A stretch of 64,000 bases of DNA, from contig OX579638.1 in the NCBI GenBank assembly GCA_951230915.1, forward strand, positions 16,944,696 through 17,008,695. The letters run 5' to 3'. How positions within the stretch are numbered: the first letter of the stretch is position 1; every line of letters starts with the position of its first letter. Below are positions 21,313 through 33,518 of this stretch, piece after piece. Position numbers and translations under genes: made by a program. The notes beneath the pieces are model-generated. The model was not told where the DNA came from. It did not search any database and was given only the letters and a program-made list of their open reading frames with translations. This stretch comes from Antitrichia curtipendula (Eukaryota > Streptophyta > Bryopsida > Hypnales > Leucodontaceae).

Positions 21313-22267
21313 TTAACCCCTAAAGGACCAAACACCATTTTTTGACAACATAGCGTTTTGGGGCAGCTCACCACGAATGGAATTTTTATTTTTTTTCTTT
21401 GAAATTTTTACACAAGATGTGCCCAAGGAGTAGCTTTAGGGCCCAACAATGTTCATAACTTTTGACCACATGGTTAAAAAGTTATGGTATGATATGTAGT
21501 TTTCATTGTTCGGCGGGTAGCCCGGGCAGCAAAAAAAACTTCTTTAAAAATCATTTTCTAGAGAAAAAAAAATTTGAAATTAGTTCTCTAGATTTATGTG
21601 CACAAGGAAAGCTTTGAATCATTCCACTTTGATTTATGAGATGAAAGTTAGGAGGAATTTTAGTTGTGGGTAGTTTGTGGGTAGTTATGGAATCTCTACT
21701 CTAAAATAAACTTTGAAGTCCTTTATTTAACTCAATTTTCAGTATTTTTGGAAAAAAATATAAACACAAGGTGTAGATTTTTTATTACAACATTATAATT
21801 GTTTGAATTGGCATTTTTCAATTTCATAATTAAATCCTTAACAATTTAGTGTTTTGAATTATCTTCTACTTCTTTCTACTTACTATTTTTTTCCTATATG
21901 TTGTACAATTCTGAATGATCTGAAATTTTTCAAGCATGTAGCTAACTTGCTTTGAAGAATGAATCCAAGGAGTTACCACCATTTTGGACATTTTTTCATA
22001 CAAATGTGACCATGTGAAGTGCAGCTGCCCGGTTTTTCGCAGGGACAAAAAAAGGGGTTTTATCACTTCAAATGCTAATATCTTGCAATCTACACGGTGG
22101 AAATTTCTGAAATTTTTTCCACATCTTCTCAAACTAGTTTACTACAAGATCATACGGTTACATGTGTCCAAAAATGTTTTTTTTTTTCCAAAATTTGGTA
22201 TTTGTACTAGAAATGGCAGTTTGGGAGCGTTTTTTGTGAAAACATAGTCAAAAACCTTTAGGGGTTA
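21313..22267. mobile_element. TTAA-family element, copy C
   Basis: Perfect ends: TTAACCCCTAAAGG on the left and CCTTTAGGGGTTAA on the right; 955 bp. It is nearly identical to copies D (inverted) and E, so these three are the youngest in the window. An 88-codon minus-strand open frame inside is shared by copies only because they are similar. Confidence 0.92.
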
Positions 22268-22609
22268 ATGGTAGTCAAAACAGGATTTCAGATTCTCTTA
22301 TGATGCACTTTTTGAACACCGTATGAATAAACTATAAATCTTCAAAGTGCTAAAAATAAGGATTTAGGTAACCAATTATAGACTCTCAAGAATGATATAA
22401 GTATATTTTAGGTGAGAATTTAGACTATGCAGTTTTTGAAAGGAATTGAAGTTAGATGTAGTTAACTTAAAGGTAGAAAGGTAGAACAATCCAATGCCAT
22501 CAATCACCAAATATATTATAACATCTATTGGATCCAATTTGCGTTAGTCACCAACCCATATTTGCAAATTGTGTAACTGGAATCGATTTTTTGTGGGCAA
22601 GCAATTGGA

Positions 22610-22910
22610 TGCTATTGTCAAGGTATGATATCACGTTCATATCTATTTGTAGAAGGTTGAACCCTATAACATTGCAGCAACCTAAAATTATTCAATAGAT
22701 GATAAAGAATCCTTTTATGTAAAATAGAAATGCAGATATTCATCCCAATAATGTTGTATGAACAGGGTATTAGGCCTTGCACAAAAGTTTGACCTCCAAT
22801 GAATCCTCTTAGGTGATTTTTAAACAGATGATTCACACTGTATCCAAAAGGATGATTTCCACTGTGAACAACTATGTGTTCCATGGTTAAATCCTAAAGT
22901 ATCAAGAGTC
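22610..22910. repeat. Diverged relative of the 46755 element
   Basis: It shares, in order, an AATTATTCAATAGATGATAAAGAATCC-type block, TATTCATCC, TTTGACCTCCAATGA and AAAGGATGATTTCC with the TTAA-ended element at 46755-47152. Clear terminal repeats are not visible here. Confidence 0.6.
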
Positions 22911-23089
22911 CCCTTGAAGGACTCTTTGGACTTCAAAAAAAGTACCTATAATCTCAATTTTTGACAAGTTTCTTGTTACAAGATGGTAAACCTTATTAGG
23001 TTTCTCAGAGTATAATTTTCATTTCAAATTCAGTTAAGCTAAGGTACAAAATACTTATCACAATAGGATGCATCTTTTCCTACCTTATT

Positions 23090-23366
23090 AAGGTGGGTAC
23101 ACCCAAATGTGCCACTCACCTTAAACCACCATCTATATTATGTGTACATCTCCAAAATCAGTTATGTACCTAATTATGTGGAAGAAACACTTTTACAACC
23201 AAACTTTGTTCCTTAAAAACTTTTGCATACAGTATCCAAATGTCAAGTTCTCTGGTGCGTTGGAACCTCCTTTCACTTGCCGACAAGAACATATAGAAAT
23301 TTGACCAATCTAATAATAGTAACTAGGCTCAGTAGCAAAAAGTGGCAATTTTGGGTGTACCTACCT
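23090..23366. mobile_element. MITE family P, copy 2
   Basis: Begins AAGGTGGGTACACCCAAAT and ends TTTGGGTGTACCTACCTT; about 277 bp. Inverted relative to the copy at 18550-18822. Confidence 0.85.
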
Positions 23367-23655
23367 TAAAACATGTGTGTACTCTTCCTTGCTCGAGTGC
23401 AAGTGCTCTGTCAAGATCCTAAAATCTCTGGTGGTAGTTATCAGTTTTTTTATTTTCTGGGTCTTTTGAAGGTGAGACTGCTTGACCACTCACTCAATAC
23501 AATCATGTGAATGGTACAGTAGCTTGTTTTCTACAGAATAGCCAGTTCCAACCATTTTCAATTGTGGAAAAAGATGTCACAAAAAAACTTCCAAACACAT
23601 AGGCCAGCATTCCTTTGCGTACATATCAAGGTGTTTTGTATGCTGTGATAACTTA

Positions 23656-24207
23656 GGGCCGCTTTACACCTAGAAGTTGAGCTAATTTGTTGTGTGAGAG
23701 ACCCAATATCTGCACTTGTGATTGGACAAAAGACTAAAATTGGTCCAAGTCCCTTTACATCTAGAGGCTATGTCAATAGTTGGTGGAATGAGTTTTTTTT
23801 AATAAAAAAGAGCATGGCTTGAGCACCAAAAATGGGAGGCTAGTTCTTAGACTTGGGGTCAATGTCATTAATTAAAAATAAATAAATAAAGTATTATTAT
23901 TTTCAACAAATCAGATCTCTTGGATTTTGTGCAATTGGCTTTAAGGAAAATTGACCCAAGTTCTAGGCTTAAAGTGGACATGAAGGGAGAGGAAGAGAGG
24001 TGGGGTGGGGGCTAAAGTTGTTTAGGTTTTATTGAATCAATTTGGCTTCTTGGCCAGCATCAAGGCCTTTACATATGGGAGAATTGGTCCTCATAATAAT
24101 CTTATTCTAATAAGTAGTTGAAGACTACCTTCAACCCAAAAGAGGCTAAAATTTTGTGCATTTGGCCTCAAGGAAAATTTGCATGACTTCTAGATGTAAA
24201 GTGGCCC
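23656..24207. mobile_element. Tourist-like MITE Z (TTA target duplication)
   Basis: Left end GGGCCGCTTTACACCTAGAA, right end TTCTAGATGTAAAGTGGCCC: an inverted repeat of about 22 bp with two differences. TTA flanks both sides (23653-23655 and 24208-24210). The GGGCC start and TTA duplication fit non-autonomous PIF/Harbinger elements, so the Harbinger pair at 1.4-4.3 kb is a possible former source of transposase. The internal sequence is non-coding. Confidence 0.85.
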
Positions 24208-25472
24208 TTATTGCACTTTGCCTCCAAATTGCAATAATTATTGTGGTTGCATTAGCCTTCAATCTATTTGGACTCACAATTTTTGGTTTAGATATGGTAA
24301 AAATGCATAATTGCTTGAATTCAAACATGCAATAGCTATTAGTACATTTATATAGTAGTTCCATGGGAGAGTTTTGTTACAATTGCATAAAAGTGTGAGC
24401 ACCTATTATCAACTTTGCCTATTTATCAACATCTAAAATATAAGTGTGACAAGAAAAGGAAGACATGGTATACCATTATACCAAAAGCAGTTTATTTTGT
24501 ATAGATGAATAATTGGTTGTTTGGTAAATTGGTATGGTCCACATTAAAATTCACATAGTAGATAAATAGGGTGCCATAAAATTTTATAATATAATAATAA
24601 TATTATCATTTTTTAAAATTATATTATTATATTGTATCAATCTAAATACCAAGATGTTAAATAATAATTTTTTTCTACAGCAATTAACATCAAAGCCAAA
24701 TAAGCTTGATGCTTGATGGATAATTATATTATCCATCAATTCTTTTGACCAATTGTTTTGACCGTAATGTGTAATAATAAGTGCATGTGAGAAATAAAAT
24801 GAACCACACTTAATAACCATTTCAATTGGTGTAGTAAAGGAAGGCATTGGAAGGATATCCCTATTTTAAGTATATATTGGAATTATTTTTTCAACTTTAA
24901 TTAATTATTTAGCATTAAGTGCCAACCTTAAAATTTTGGTATTGCAGCCATGTATAAGATGGAACAACCCATTGCGATCAAATGACCTATAGTGAACACC
25001 TAGGGAATAGCCCCATTATGGATTTTTCAATTTGTGAGATTTTGGCTTCAATGCATGTCTTATATGATAGTAATGGAGTGGTTAGTGACTTCATTAGGAA
25101 CTTTCAATTTTTTAGTGTGAACTCATTGTAAGAATTTACTCTTTAGGCCTTCCATGTTACAAAATATTATGATTGCTTTAGATGAGCAAAATGAGCATAT
25201 TAAATTCAGATTTAGTTGGTTCTAAGGTAGTCTATATACTCTTTTGGGCCATGAAGCATTGAACACAACAAAAATTCATAGCGAATTCATACTTTGTCAA
25301 AAAAATATAATTTCAATTGCTTTCACTGTTTCTCACACTTGTACTACTTTGGGAAAAAATAAAAAAAATTCAGCAACCAGACTCCTAATTCTTATCGCAA
25401 TGGGCTGTTTTACCTTACATATAGGGGGGGAGAGGGGAGGGGGAATTTCTACAGTTTCAAGTTTGGACATAC
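24208..25472. other. Intergenic stretch without a supported gene
   Basis: AT-rich sequence with (AT)-type simple tracts around 24580-24630. Open frames up to about 88 codons occur but have no domain or splice support. I see no terminal repeats. Confidence 0.5.
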
Positions 25473-26101
25473 ATAACATTCAGTAGTCCCACTGACTACT
25501 GCCTCCTCCCTAACAGAATGGTGTCAAATACACCACACCATGATCAATAACTAAAGACAATTGTCAATCCACACGAAACTTGTCAGTAGTGAGCTCGGTA
25601 GCAAGTTCAACGCTGTGGTGCTTCCAATTTATTAATGTAAACACCTAAGTTTTGAAGTACAGCTATAAAAAAAATTCCGCAAATAATGAAATAGCTTCTA
25701 ACTCACTAGATAACATTCAGTAGCAGAGGGAAGGGCTGCCTTCCCCTGACAGAATGGTGTGGAATATTCCACACCATCAGTAGCTATGGGGACACGTGTC
25801 AAAATTTGTCAGAGGGTAAGTTAGTTGGCTGCAGCTGTACAACATACATTAGAAATTAAAACAAAACCAATGTCCAGATACCCATTAAATCAAACACACA
25901 ATAATCAGCATTCTACACCTACACATTGTATGTTTTGAAAACTTAAAACATTATTGGTTTTGTATGAATGCAAGCCCAAAACATGATTCATTATTTTTCT
26001 AACTTTTGGCTTGCATTTGTATATAACCAATACTATATTGAATTCCTAATGGTAAAGAAAGCTATATATATACACTTGGAGTGGTAGGAGGTAGAACAAC
26101 C

Positions 26102-27245
26102 ATAACATTCAAGAGCCTTCAGAGAGGCTGCCTTTGCCTCTCTGAAGTCTTCATCCACGAAATGCATCCACATATTATTAATGTAAGCTTCAGGACCGAG
26201 ACAATGGCAGTACATTTATGGTGCGATCTATTTATTTGGCTAATTCTAGGACAAAATATACAAACAAATAATTATAAAGATAGATGGTCTGTCAAAACTC
26301 AAAGAATTCATTGAGTATTATACCATTGAAATCTAACCACTTGCCATCCATAACTTAATTTGATTTTTTTGTCAACAAGAGAAGCTCTTTATTTACACTT
26401 GGGGTGGTAGGAGATAGAACAACCCACGTGGGATATGCAATTTAGAGTTTGTAATTTCTCAACCGCTCATAATTAAGTCTAAAGTAGGAATTGTGTTAAA
26501 ATTATAATTTCAGACCTCATTTAGGCATATTGAAATACATTTTTTTTTAAACATTTGAACTAAAAAAAGTTGGGGAATCAAGCTAAGTTTCATCTCCAAA
26601 AATCCGTTTTAGATTTAGATCTTCCAATCAAAAGTTATGGGCAAATTTCAGAGAGGATGTATGAAAATGTCAAAAAAAAATCCTTTCAAACCCCTCTATG
26701 AAATTTGTCTATAACTTTTGAGTGGAAGATCTAAATCTAAAACGGATTTTTGGAGATGAAATTTAACTTGATTCTACAACTTATTTTAGTTCAAAGTATT
26801 TTGAAAAAGTTATTTTACTATGCCTAAATGAGGTCTGAAATTATAGTTTTAACACAATTCCTACTTTAGACTTAACTATGAGCGGTTGAGAAATTACAAA
26901 AACTCTAAATTACATATCCCACATGGGTTGTTCTACCTCCTACCACCCCATATGTTCATAAATAATTGACTTCTAATTCCGAATCACAGAACACGAATGA
27001 CTTACAAAGCAATGTTACGGAATTCAAACAGTGAAATTTTTTACCTGAATGAATTGATTGTAATATAATTAGAGCTAATTTTTGGGTTCAATTTCCCAGT
27101 AACCTGATTGTGCAGTCATGACCTTGGCACTGAGCAGAAGTCTGACATTATTGACGCGTGGCTTATTAGCTAATGTTGGGTGTGGAATATTCCACATCAT
27201 TCCGTCAGAGGGAAGGCAGTTGCTCTCACAGCTCTTGAATGTTAT
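26102..27245. mobile_element. MITE family X, copy 1, inside foldback element 2
   Basis: A perfect 15-bp terminal inverted repeat: ATAACATTCAAGAGC at 26102 and GCTCTTGAATGTTAT ending at 27245. Next to the left end is a small palindrome (CTTCAGAGAGGCTGCC, then CCTCTCTGAAG). Foldback element 1 (26380-26965) is inserted in it. Confidence 0.85.
26380..26965. mobile_element. Foldback element 1, inside MITE X copy 1
   Basis: The tips read GGGGTGGTAGGAGATAGAAC (26401) and TTCTACCTCCTACCACCCC (ending about 26950). The arms mirror each other over about 250 bp, for example CATCTCCAAAAATCCGTTTT against AAAACGGATTTTTGGAGATG, with the turn near 26680. No protein is encoded. Confidence 0.88.
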
Positions 27246-28109
27246 GGCCCATGTGGGATAAACAAGTTAGAATTTGTTGTTTGTGAAGTACTCATAGTTA
27301 AGTCAAAAACAAATAATTTTGTTAAAAGTGAAATTTCAGACCTTATTTAGGCACAGTAGAATGATTTTTCTCAAAAAACTTTGAACTAAAAGAAGTTGGT
27401 AAGTGAAGATAAGTTTCACCTCCAAAAATCCGTTTGTCATTTTGAATATCCAATCAAAAGTTATGGACAAATTTGAAAGAGGTGTTGGAAAAATGTTGAA
27501 GAAATTGTCCATTCCAACCCCTCTTTCAAATTTGTCCATAACTTTTGATTGGATATTCAAAATGACAAACGGATTTTTGGAGGTGAAACTTATCTTCACT
27601 TACCAACTTCTTTTAGTTCAAAGTTTTTTGAGAAAAATCATTCTACTGTGCCTAAATAAGGTCTGAAATTTCACTTTTAACAAAATTATTTGTTTTTGAC
27701 TTAACTATGAGTGCTTCACAAACAGCAAATTCTAACTTGTTTATCGCATATGATTTGTTCTACCTCCTACCAACCCATGTGTATATAAAGAGTGTCTTCT
27801 CAATAGAAATCTCGAATGAGTTATTGATGGCAAATGGTAAGATTACAATAGTGTATTGCTCAATGGGTTTTCAGTGTTTATGGCAAATTAGATTTGTATG
27901 TTTGGTCCTAAAATTAACAAAAGAAAGTGGAGAATATCATAATTTACTGCCACTAACGCGCTACCGAAGCTTGCATTAATGCTGAGAAGATGAATTCCGT
28001 GGATGAGGACTCCAGAGAGGAAAAGGCAGCCTCTCTGAAGGCTAATGAATGTTATGTAAGTTTAGAAAGTTAATCAATTCTTGTATTTAATGTTGTCGAA
28101 ACAAGCTCT

Positions 28110-28685
28110 TTATATACATATAAGGTGGTAGGAGGTAGGAGGTAGAACAACCCATGTGGGATATCTAAATTAGAATTACTAGGAGCTCAAGTCAAAAGCA
28201 GGAATTGTTTTAAAGTAAAATTTCAGACCTCGTTTAGGCATAATACAATAACTTTTTTCAAAAACCTTTGAACTAAGAAAAATTATTAAATTAAATTAAG
28301 TTTCATGCCCAAAAATCCTTTTGGGATTTTAAGTCTCCAATCAAAAGTTATGAAAAAAATTTAGAAAGGAAATTGGAATGGACATTTTTTTTGACATTTT
28401 TAAAAATCCTCTCTAAATTTTGTCCATAAATTTTGATTGGAGACTTAAAATCCCCAACTGATTTTTGGACATGAAAATTAATCTAATTTAACAACTTTTA
28501 TTAGTTCAAAGTTTTTTGAAACAAGTTATTCTACTATGCCTAAGTGAAGTCTCAATTTCTTCTTTAAACACAATTCTTACTTTTGACTTAACTATAAGTG
28601 GTTGAGAAACTCCAAATTCTAATTTACGTATCCCACATGGGTTGTTCTACCTCCTACCACGCCATGAATATATAAATAGATTCTC
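28110..28685. mobile_element. Foldback element 3
   Basis: The left tip has GGTGGTAGGAGGTAGGAGGT (a small internal duplication) then AGAACAACCCATGTGGGATA. The right tip is TCCCACATGGGTTGTTCTAC then CTCCTACCACGCC. The arms of about 250 bp are more diverged than in elements 1 and 2. Confidence 0.85.
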
Positions 28686-28805
28686 TTCTAAAATAGAAAC
28701 TCAAAGGAAAATGTTGGTGGCAATTGGATTGATTGCATTGGTACATAACTCATATGTATTATTCGGAGTTTTGGCAAATCCATCCTTCAGCTATACAATT
28801 ATTAG

Positions 28806-29770
28806 TTAACCCCAAAGTGACATTCAATTTCTGGGGTTCAAAAAGACCATTGCTTTTGAAGCTTTATGGATCTAAATGTCTTCAAGTTATACAAATCTCA
28901 ACCGTACAATCTTGTAGATGACATGTACAAAATTTGAAGTCAATTGGCCACATAGATTGCAAGATCACAATGTTTTAGTGTTGAAAATGGATGCTGAAAT
29001 TTTCCCAAATACACATTTGGAGGTGAAATTTGATTTCTAAACCTACTCAAATGAAAAAACTTTACACTACAAAATGATTCAAAACTAGTATTCAAACACA
29101 TTGGTGGAAAAAAAATTCATTCAATTGACTCATTGTGTTTACAAAACGGCTTTGAAATGTTAAAAATCAGCAAGAAAAATTGCAAAAAATAGATCTAAAG
29201 CTGAACCTCCTTCTACTAGAATGCTTCTCTATCACTCATTAATTCTTGGATTAACATGAAATTTTAGCCACACGAACTAGGCTAGTATGTGCAATTTTTC
29301 CAAAAAGAATTATTGAAAATGGACTCTGTATGAAGAAGAAACAAGCCGCCAAAGTTCACTATACTCCAAAAATGGCAGGATTTGGAACTTCGAATTGCTC
29401 CCAAACATTCAAAACAACTTGGATTGACATGAAAACTTTACCACAATAACTATACTTCAAGGGGAACAAAATCCAATTTTTGTTTATTGAAAATGAGCAA
29501 TGGATGAAGGAGATACAAGGCCCCGAAGTTGCAGCCCTAAAATACAATTTGGTGAACTCAACTTGAAGTTGTGAACTTCGATTGGCTTCCAAGAAATCAA
29601 TAAACCTTGGATTAATGTGAAAATTTTACCACACAAACTAGAAGGGAGAATGCAACTTTTCCAACAAGTTTTATTGAATTTGGACCTTGGATGCAAAAGT
29701 TACAGCACTTTGAACTGGACTTGAAATTGTGTGAGGACACTTTCTGTCCTCTTTGTCACTTTGGGGTTAA
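28806..29770. mobile_element. TTAA-family element, divergent subfamily copy T
   Basis: Ends TTAACCCCAAAGTGACA and TGTCACTTTGGGGTTAA form a perfect 17-bp inverted repeat including TTAA. The interior differs from copies A-F, with repeated paragraphs on the theme AACTTCGAATTGCTCCCAA. A related segment lies at 30880-31790. Confidence 0.85.
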
Positions 29771-30253
29771 TATGCAAGTACGGTCCTAAAATTAGCAAAA
29801 AGAAATGAAGCGCACCATAAGTGTGTTGCTGCTATCCCAGCACTATAGCTCACACTAATGATGTCAGGATGAATTTTGTGAATGAGGAATCCTGAGTGGA
29901 AAAGGCAGCCTCCCTGAAGGCTACTGATTGTTATGTTGTGTAGAAACCATAATTACACTCAATAATGCCAAATTCTCAAAGGAATATTTGTTTTTTTGCA
30001 AGTGCTCTGTGATTGACCATGAGAATTGGCATGCCTACATGACTTCAATGCATCGGACAATATACAACAGTATGCACTTTGTGGTCATGAGCAGAGTGCA
30101 ACAGACATTGCAAGTCTGCAACTCCATGCCTTAGGAACCCCCAAAAGAAGCATTGAAGAGAACTAAAAATTTAATGCGGCATGGGCTCTGCGTCACGCCT
30201 GTCACCAAAGTGAATCAATGCTTCCACTAAATGATGGAGGGGTTTCCGTCAGT

Positions 30254-30483
30254 GCCAGGGAGAATTGACCCCCTCATTGCCCCAACCAAGGATAATTTAA
30301 AAAAATTATTCCGGCCCTATTTTGTGCCGCGTTCATTGATAATTCTTCACCTCTCCCACTTAATTTGGGGCCTTTGATTGCAAATATGAATTCAGAATTT
30401 CAAAACGTTTCCGTATATTGCAAATAAAAAATCCTAATGTTTGCTTACGTGGGACAATGAGGGGGTCAAATTCACCCTCGCCC
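30254..30483. mobile_element. MITE family R, copy 1
   Basis: Left end GCCAGGGAGAATTGACCCCC then TCATTGCCCCAACC; right end GGGACAATGAGGGGGTCAAA then TTCACCCTCGCCC. Length about 230 bp. Same family as the copies at 38458 and 47255. No clean target duplication is visible. Confidence 0.8.
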
Positions 30484-30879
30484 TCAACGATTGTCAAGTA
30501 GAGAGACTGATTTTGAAGTGACCTTTTAATCCCTCATTGCCTAAGGCTTGTTTGAGTTCAAAAGCATCATTGCTTTTTAAGTGTTATATATTAGTATACT
30601 CTGAAAGCGCCCATCTTCTTCAAATGGACCCTATAATTAAGTTTTAAATGAACCTCAAGTGGTTCTAAAATGGATATGTGAGAGACTTTTAATGGGTTGA
30701 AGATAAAATGGGAGCAACTTCAAGTGTGTCAAAAATCGCTTTGAGGTTTAAATGTAGATGGTTAAAGTATGTGGCTAGGTTCATTTTTAAATGTAGTGAT
30801 AGGTGGGCATTTATGTATTTAAATAAGAAGTTGACAAGTCAAATATTTTATTGGGAGAATGCAAAATCTGAAATTGATT

Positions 30880-31790
30880 GGAGAATGCAAAATCTTGAAA
30901 TTAGATTACAAATTTTCCTAGCAACACATTTGGAGGTGAAATTTGATTTCTAAACCTACTTAGATAGAATTTTTTTTAAACTATAAAGTGATTCAAAACT
31001 GGCATACATCTAGATTGAACAACCTTGTGAGCCTGATTGATTGTTGCGTTTTGCCTTTGGCTTTTAATTTGATTTTCTTTTCCTCTTTTAAAAAAACACC
31101 CATCATACAAACACATTGGTGAACGGCAATATTATTGAATTGATTCATTGTGTTTGCAAAATTACTTTCAAATAGCCAAAAAAATAGCAAGAAAAGTTGC
31201 AAAAAACACATCTAAGGCTGAACCTCCTTCTACTTAAATGCTTCTTAGTCACTCACAACCACTTGGATTGATATGAAATTTTAGCTACATAAACTCGACT
31301 AGTATGCACAACTTTTCCAATTTTTTAAAATTGGAAACTAACACTATGTGAAGAAAAAAGAAGCCACCAAAATTCACTGTAATCCAAAAATGTCAGGATT
31401 TTGAACTTCGAATTGCTCCCAATCATTCAAAACAATTTGGATTGACATGAAAATTTAACCACAATAATTAGACTTTAAGAAGAATATAACCCAACACAAT
31501 TTTATTGAAAACAAACATTGGATGAAGGAGATACAAGCCCCTAAAGTTGCAACCTTCAAATGCAATTTGGTGAACTCAAATTGAATTTGTGAACTTCAAT
31601 TGGCTTCCAAGAAATTAGTACATTTTGAATTGATCTGGAAATTTTACCACGTACACTAGAAAAGAGAGCTCAAATTTTCCAACAAGTCTTATTGTATTCA
31701 AACATTAGATGCAAAAGTTACAACACTTTGAATTGGACTTATAATAATATGTGAAGATACTCTTGGCCCTCTTAGGTGATGAGGGGTTAA
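30880..31790. mobile_element. TTAA-family element, subfamily T, second copy (left end lost)
   Basis: Collinear with 28806-29770 from GGAGGTGAAATTTGATTTCT onward and ending GATGAGGGGTTAA. The left terminus is absent or masked by other sequence; an insertion of about 100 bp follows 31000. Confidence 0.7.
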
Positions 31791-32056
31791 GAGCTAATTG
31801 CATTTTGGAGGAGGCTAAACTCCTTGAATCAATTTTCAATCAAGTTTTTGTAAAAAGAAAAATGGAATTGGCATCTAATCCAAAGTCATTTCATTTTTTG
31901 GGACCTTTGTAGAATTAGTTATGAGTTTTGAAGTTAAAACACAATGGTCACTAAAAGTAACCACCTCCTAAAAATATACTCTATTGGTACATTGAAAGAA
32001 GCAAAATGTACCTCTATATCAGAGGTCGCTTTTGCTTTAGAGCACCCTACTATATC

Positions 32057-32231
32057 ATAACATTCAGTAGCCTTAATACCCATTGTCTTTCCTTTATGCA
32101 CATTGCTTGTCACATTGGGCTTTCACTTATTCACTTAGCTACCGATGAAGTATTGTTGGACGTGGAATATTTCATACCATCTACCTTGCTATAGAGCCAA
32201 GGCATTGATAGTGCATGCTATTGAATGTTAT
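32057..32231. mobile_element. MITE family X, copy 5 (compact)
   Basis: ATAACATTCAGTAGC on the left and GCTATTGAATGTTAT on the right enclose 175 bp, the shortest family X copy here. It contains the GACGTGGAATATTTCATACC variant of the family motif. Confidence 0.8.
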
Positions 32232-33518
32232 AATATTGAATAAGCTCAGTATAGGGTGAGATTTCATCATCTCATATACTACAACTTATGCTCACCAAGC
32301 TTAATAACAAGAACGATGGTCCAAACACCATTATGAATGAAGTGTCTATTGGGATAGTTCTACTAGACATGCCTTTGAGGCATGGGTAGATAAGGCAACC
32401 CTTGTTGCCTACTTTTAGAAGTAAATTATATGCTGATCAATAATCCAATAAATAATTATCATTAGTAACCATAATAAGTAGCCATGACCAACATAGAGAA
32501 GAGAATATTAAGGTTTGTTGGTGTATTGTTAATGGTATATCTATTTTATATTTTAGCTAAATATCACTCTTTTAAGTTGAATACATTTGTAGGAAGTCAC
32601 TAAATTTGAAATTGATGGCGTCAGTTCAAATTATGTAAGGCTGCTATTTATGTCGTTGGATGTTGTCTCTATTTTGAACTAATGACATAAATTCATTTGT
32701 ATGTTGAATGTTTTTTGTTTAATTTAATGTGGCAGCACAATTACATAGTCTAGATGGTTTTGTCCAATTACAAATCAATAACCATTAATAGTTGTACTAT
32801 ATTGTTTTGGAGTTGATTACCTTTTCTAACCGCATTTACTAGGTTGTAGCATCTTTTATTTTTGTGGCTCATCAAAATTTTATGTATTTTTCAGACTACA
32901 TTATTATGTATTTTCTATAATACATTATTATGTTGTTTTACTTTTAAGCTATTTATATTATTTTTTGTGCATTGTAAGAAGAGGCAGAGATATGTGTTTA
33001 TGTTTTTAGTGTTGCAAAATGTGCAATTAATGTTTGAATTGTCATGTGGTTTATAGGAACTTATCAAAAATCCGCTTTGTCTCTCGTAGGGACAATGAGA
33101 CTTTAGGGATTATACCACTTACTTAATCTTTGTAAAGTGATCACATCCTATGATCTTGGTATAAACCACCTTAAATATTTTATTCAACACTCAAAAGACA
33201 ATGGGGACTCACTCCCTTTGCTCATCCCACATGAGAAGACACCTAATTTTTTCATTATCTTAAAGATAAATATAAGTATTTTTCCTCTACATTGTGGTTG
33301 ATTCATTTTAAAAGTAATAAGTTCCATTGTTTTTCCAAAGATAGAAATCCTTCTCTCCCAAGATGAAAAATGTATTTTCTTCAAGCAAGAGCAAGGAATT
33401 TGATCAATTTTCCTTGCAATAATTTTTTCTACTTTACTACAAAAAAAACACAAAGGCTATTTTTTGTGAAGATTTATTTTATTTAATTTTATAAATTAGC
33501 CCATATTCATGTTGTATT
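32232..33518. other. Intergenic stretch without a supported gene
   Basis: AT-rich sequence. At 33085-33110 there is a GGGACAATGAGACTTTAGGGA block resembling the right end of the TTAA-family copy H (63840-63856), so an old element end may lie here. No gene is supported. Confidence 0.45.

Larger units (their letters stand above)
26058..27795. mobile_element. Foldback element 2, interrupted by MITE X copy 1
   Basis: A long near-perfect inverted repeat: arms of about 250 bp meet near 27500, and the outer tip reads GTGGTAGGAGGTAGAACAAC. The left tip (26079-26098) is separated from the rest of its arm, which resumes at 27248 with CCCATGTGGGATAA. The right arm ends at TTCTACCTCCTACCAACCC (about 27775). 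The symmetry makes both strands carry almost the same open frame (27403-27666 forward, 27599-27336 reverse). Such a transcript would fold into a hairpin of more than 200 bp. Confidence 0.85.
25710..28055. mobile_element. MITE family X, copy 2, split by nested elements
   Basis: Left end ATAACATTCAGTAGC, right end GCTAATGAATGTTAT. The left subterminal region has CTGACAGAATGGTGTGGAAT plus ATTCCACACCAT; the right has GGCAGCCTCTCTGAAGG. These match copy 1 in inverted orientation, so both true ends are present. The foldback element 26058-27795 is inserted inside. Confidence 0.65.
25473..29934. mobile_element. MITE family X, copy 3, expanded by nested insertions
   Basis: Left end ATAACATTCAGTAG at 25473, right end CTACTGATTGTTAT at 29934. 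The left subterminal sequence (CAGAATGGTGTCAAATA) and the right one (GGCAGCCTCCCTGAAGG) match the corresponding ends of the other X copies. Between them lie X copy 2, three foldback elements, X copy 1 and a TTAA-family element. Subtracting these leaves a rather long remainder, so the pairing of these two ends is likely but not proven. Confidence 0.5.

Noticed and set aside
21866..22132. 88-codon minus-strand open frame, repeated at 51652-51918 (+) and shortened at 56797-56979 (-)
   Set aside because: It lies inside nearly identical TTAA-family copies, is broken in older copies A, B and F, and has no transposase-like motif. Conservation reflects recent copying, not selection.
27336..27666. Two nearly identical open frames of 87 codons on opposite strands
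   Set aside because: They are the two readings of one palindrome (foldback element 2) and carry no domain.
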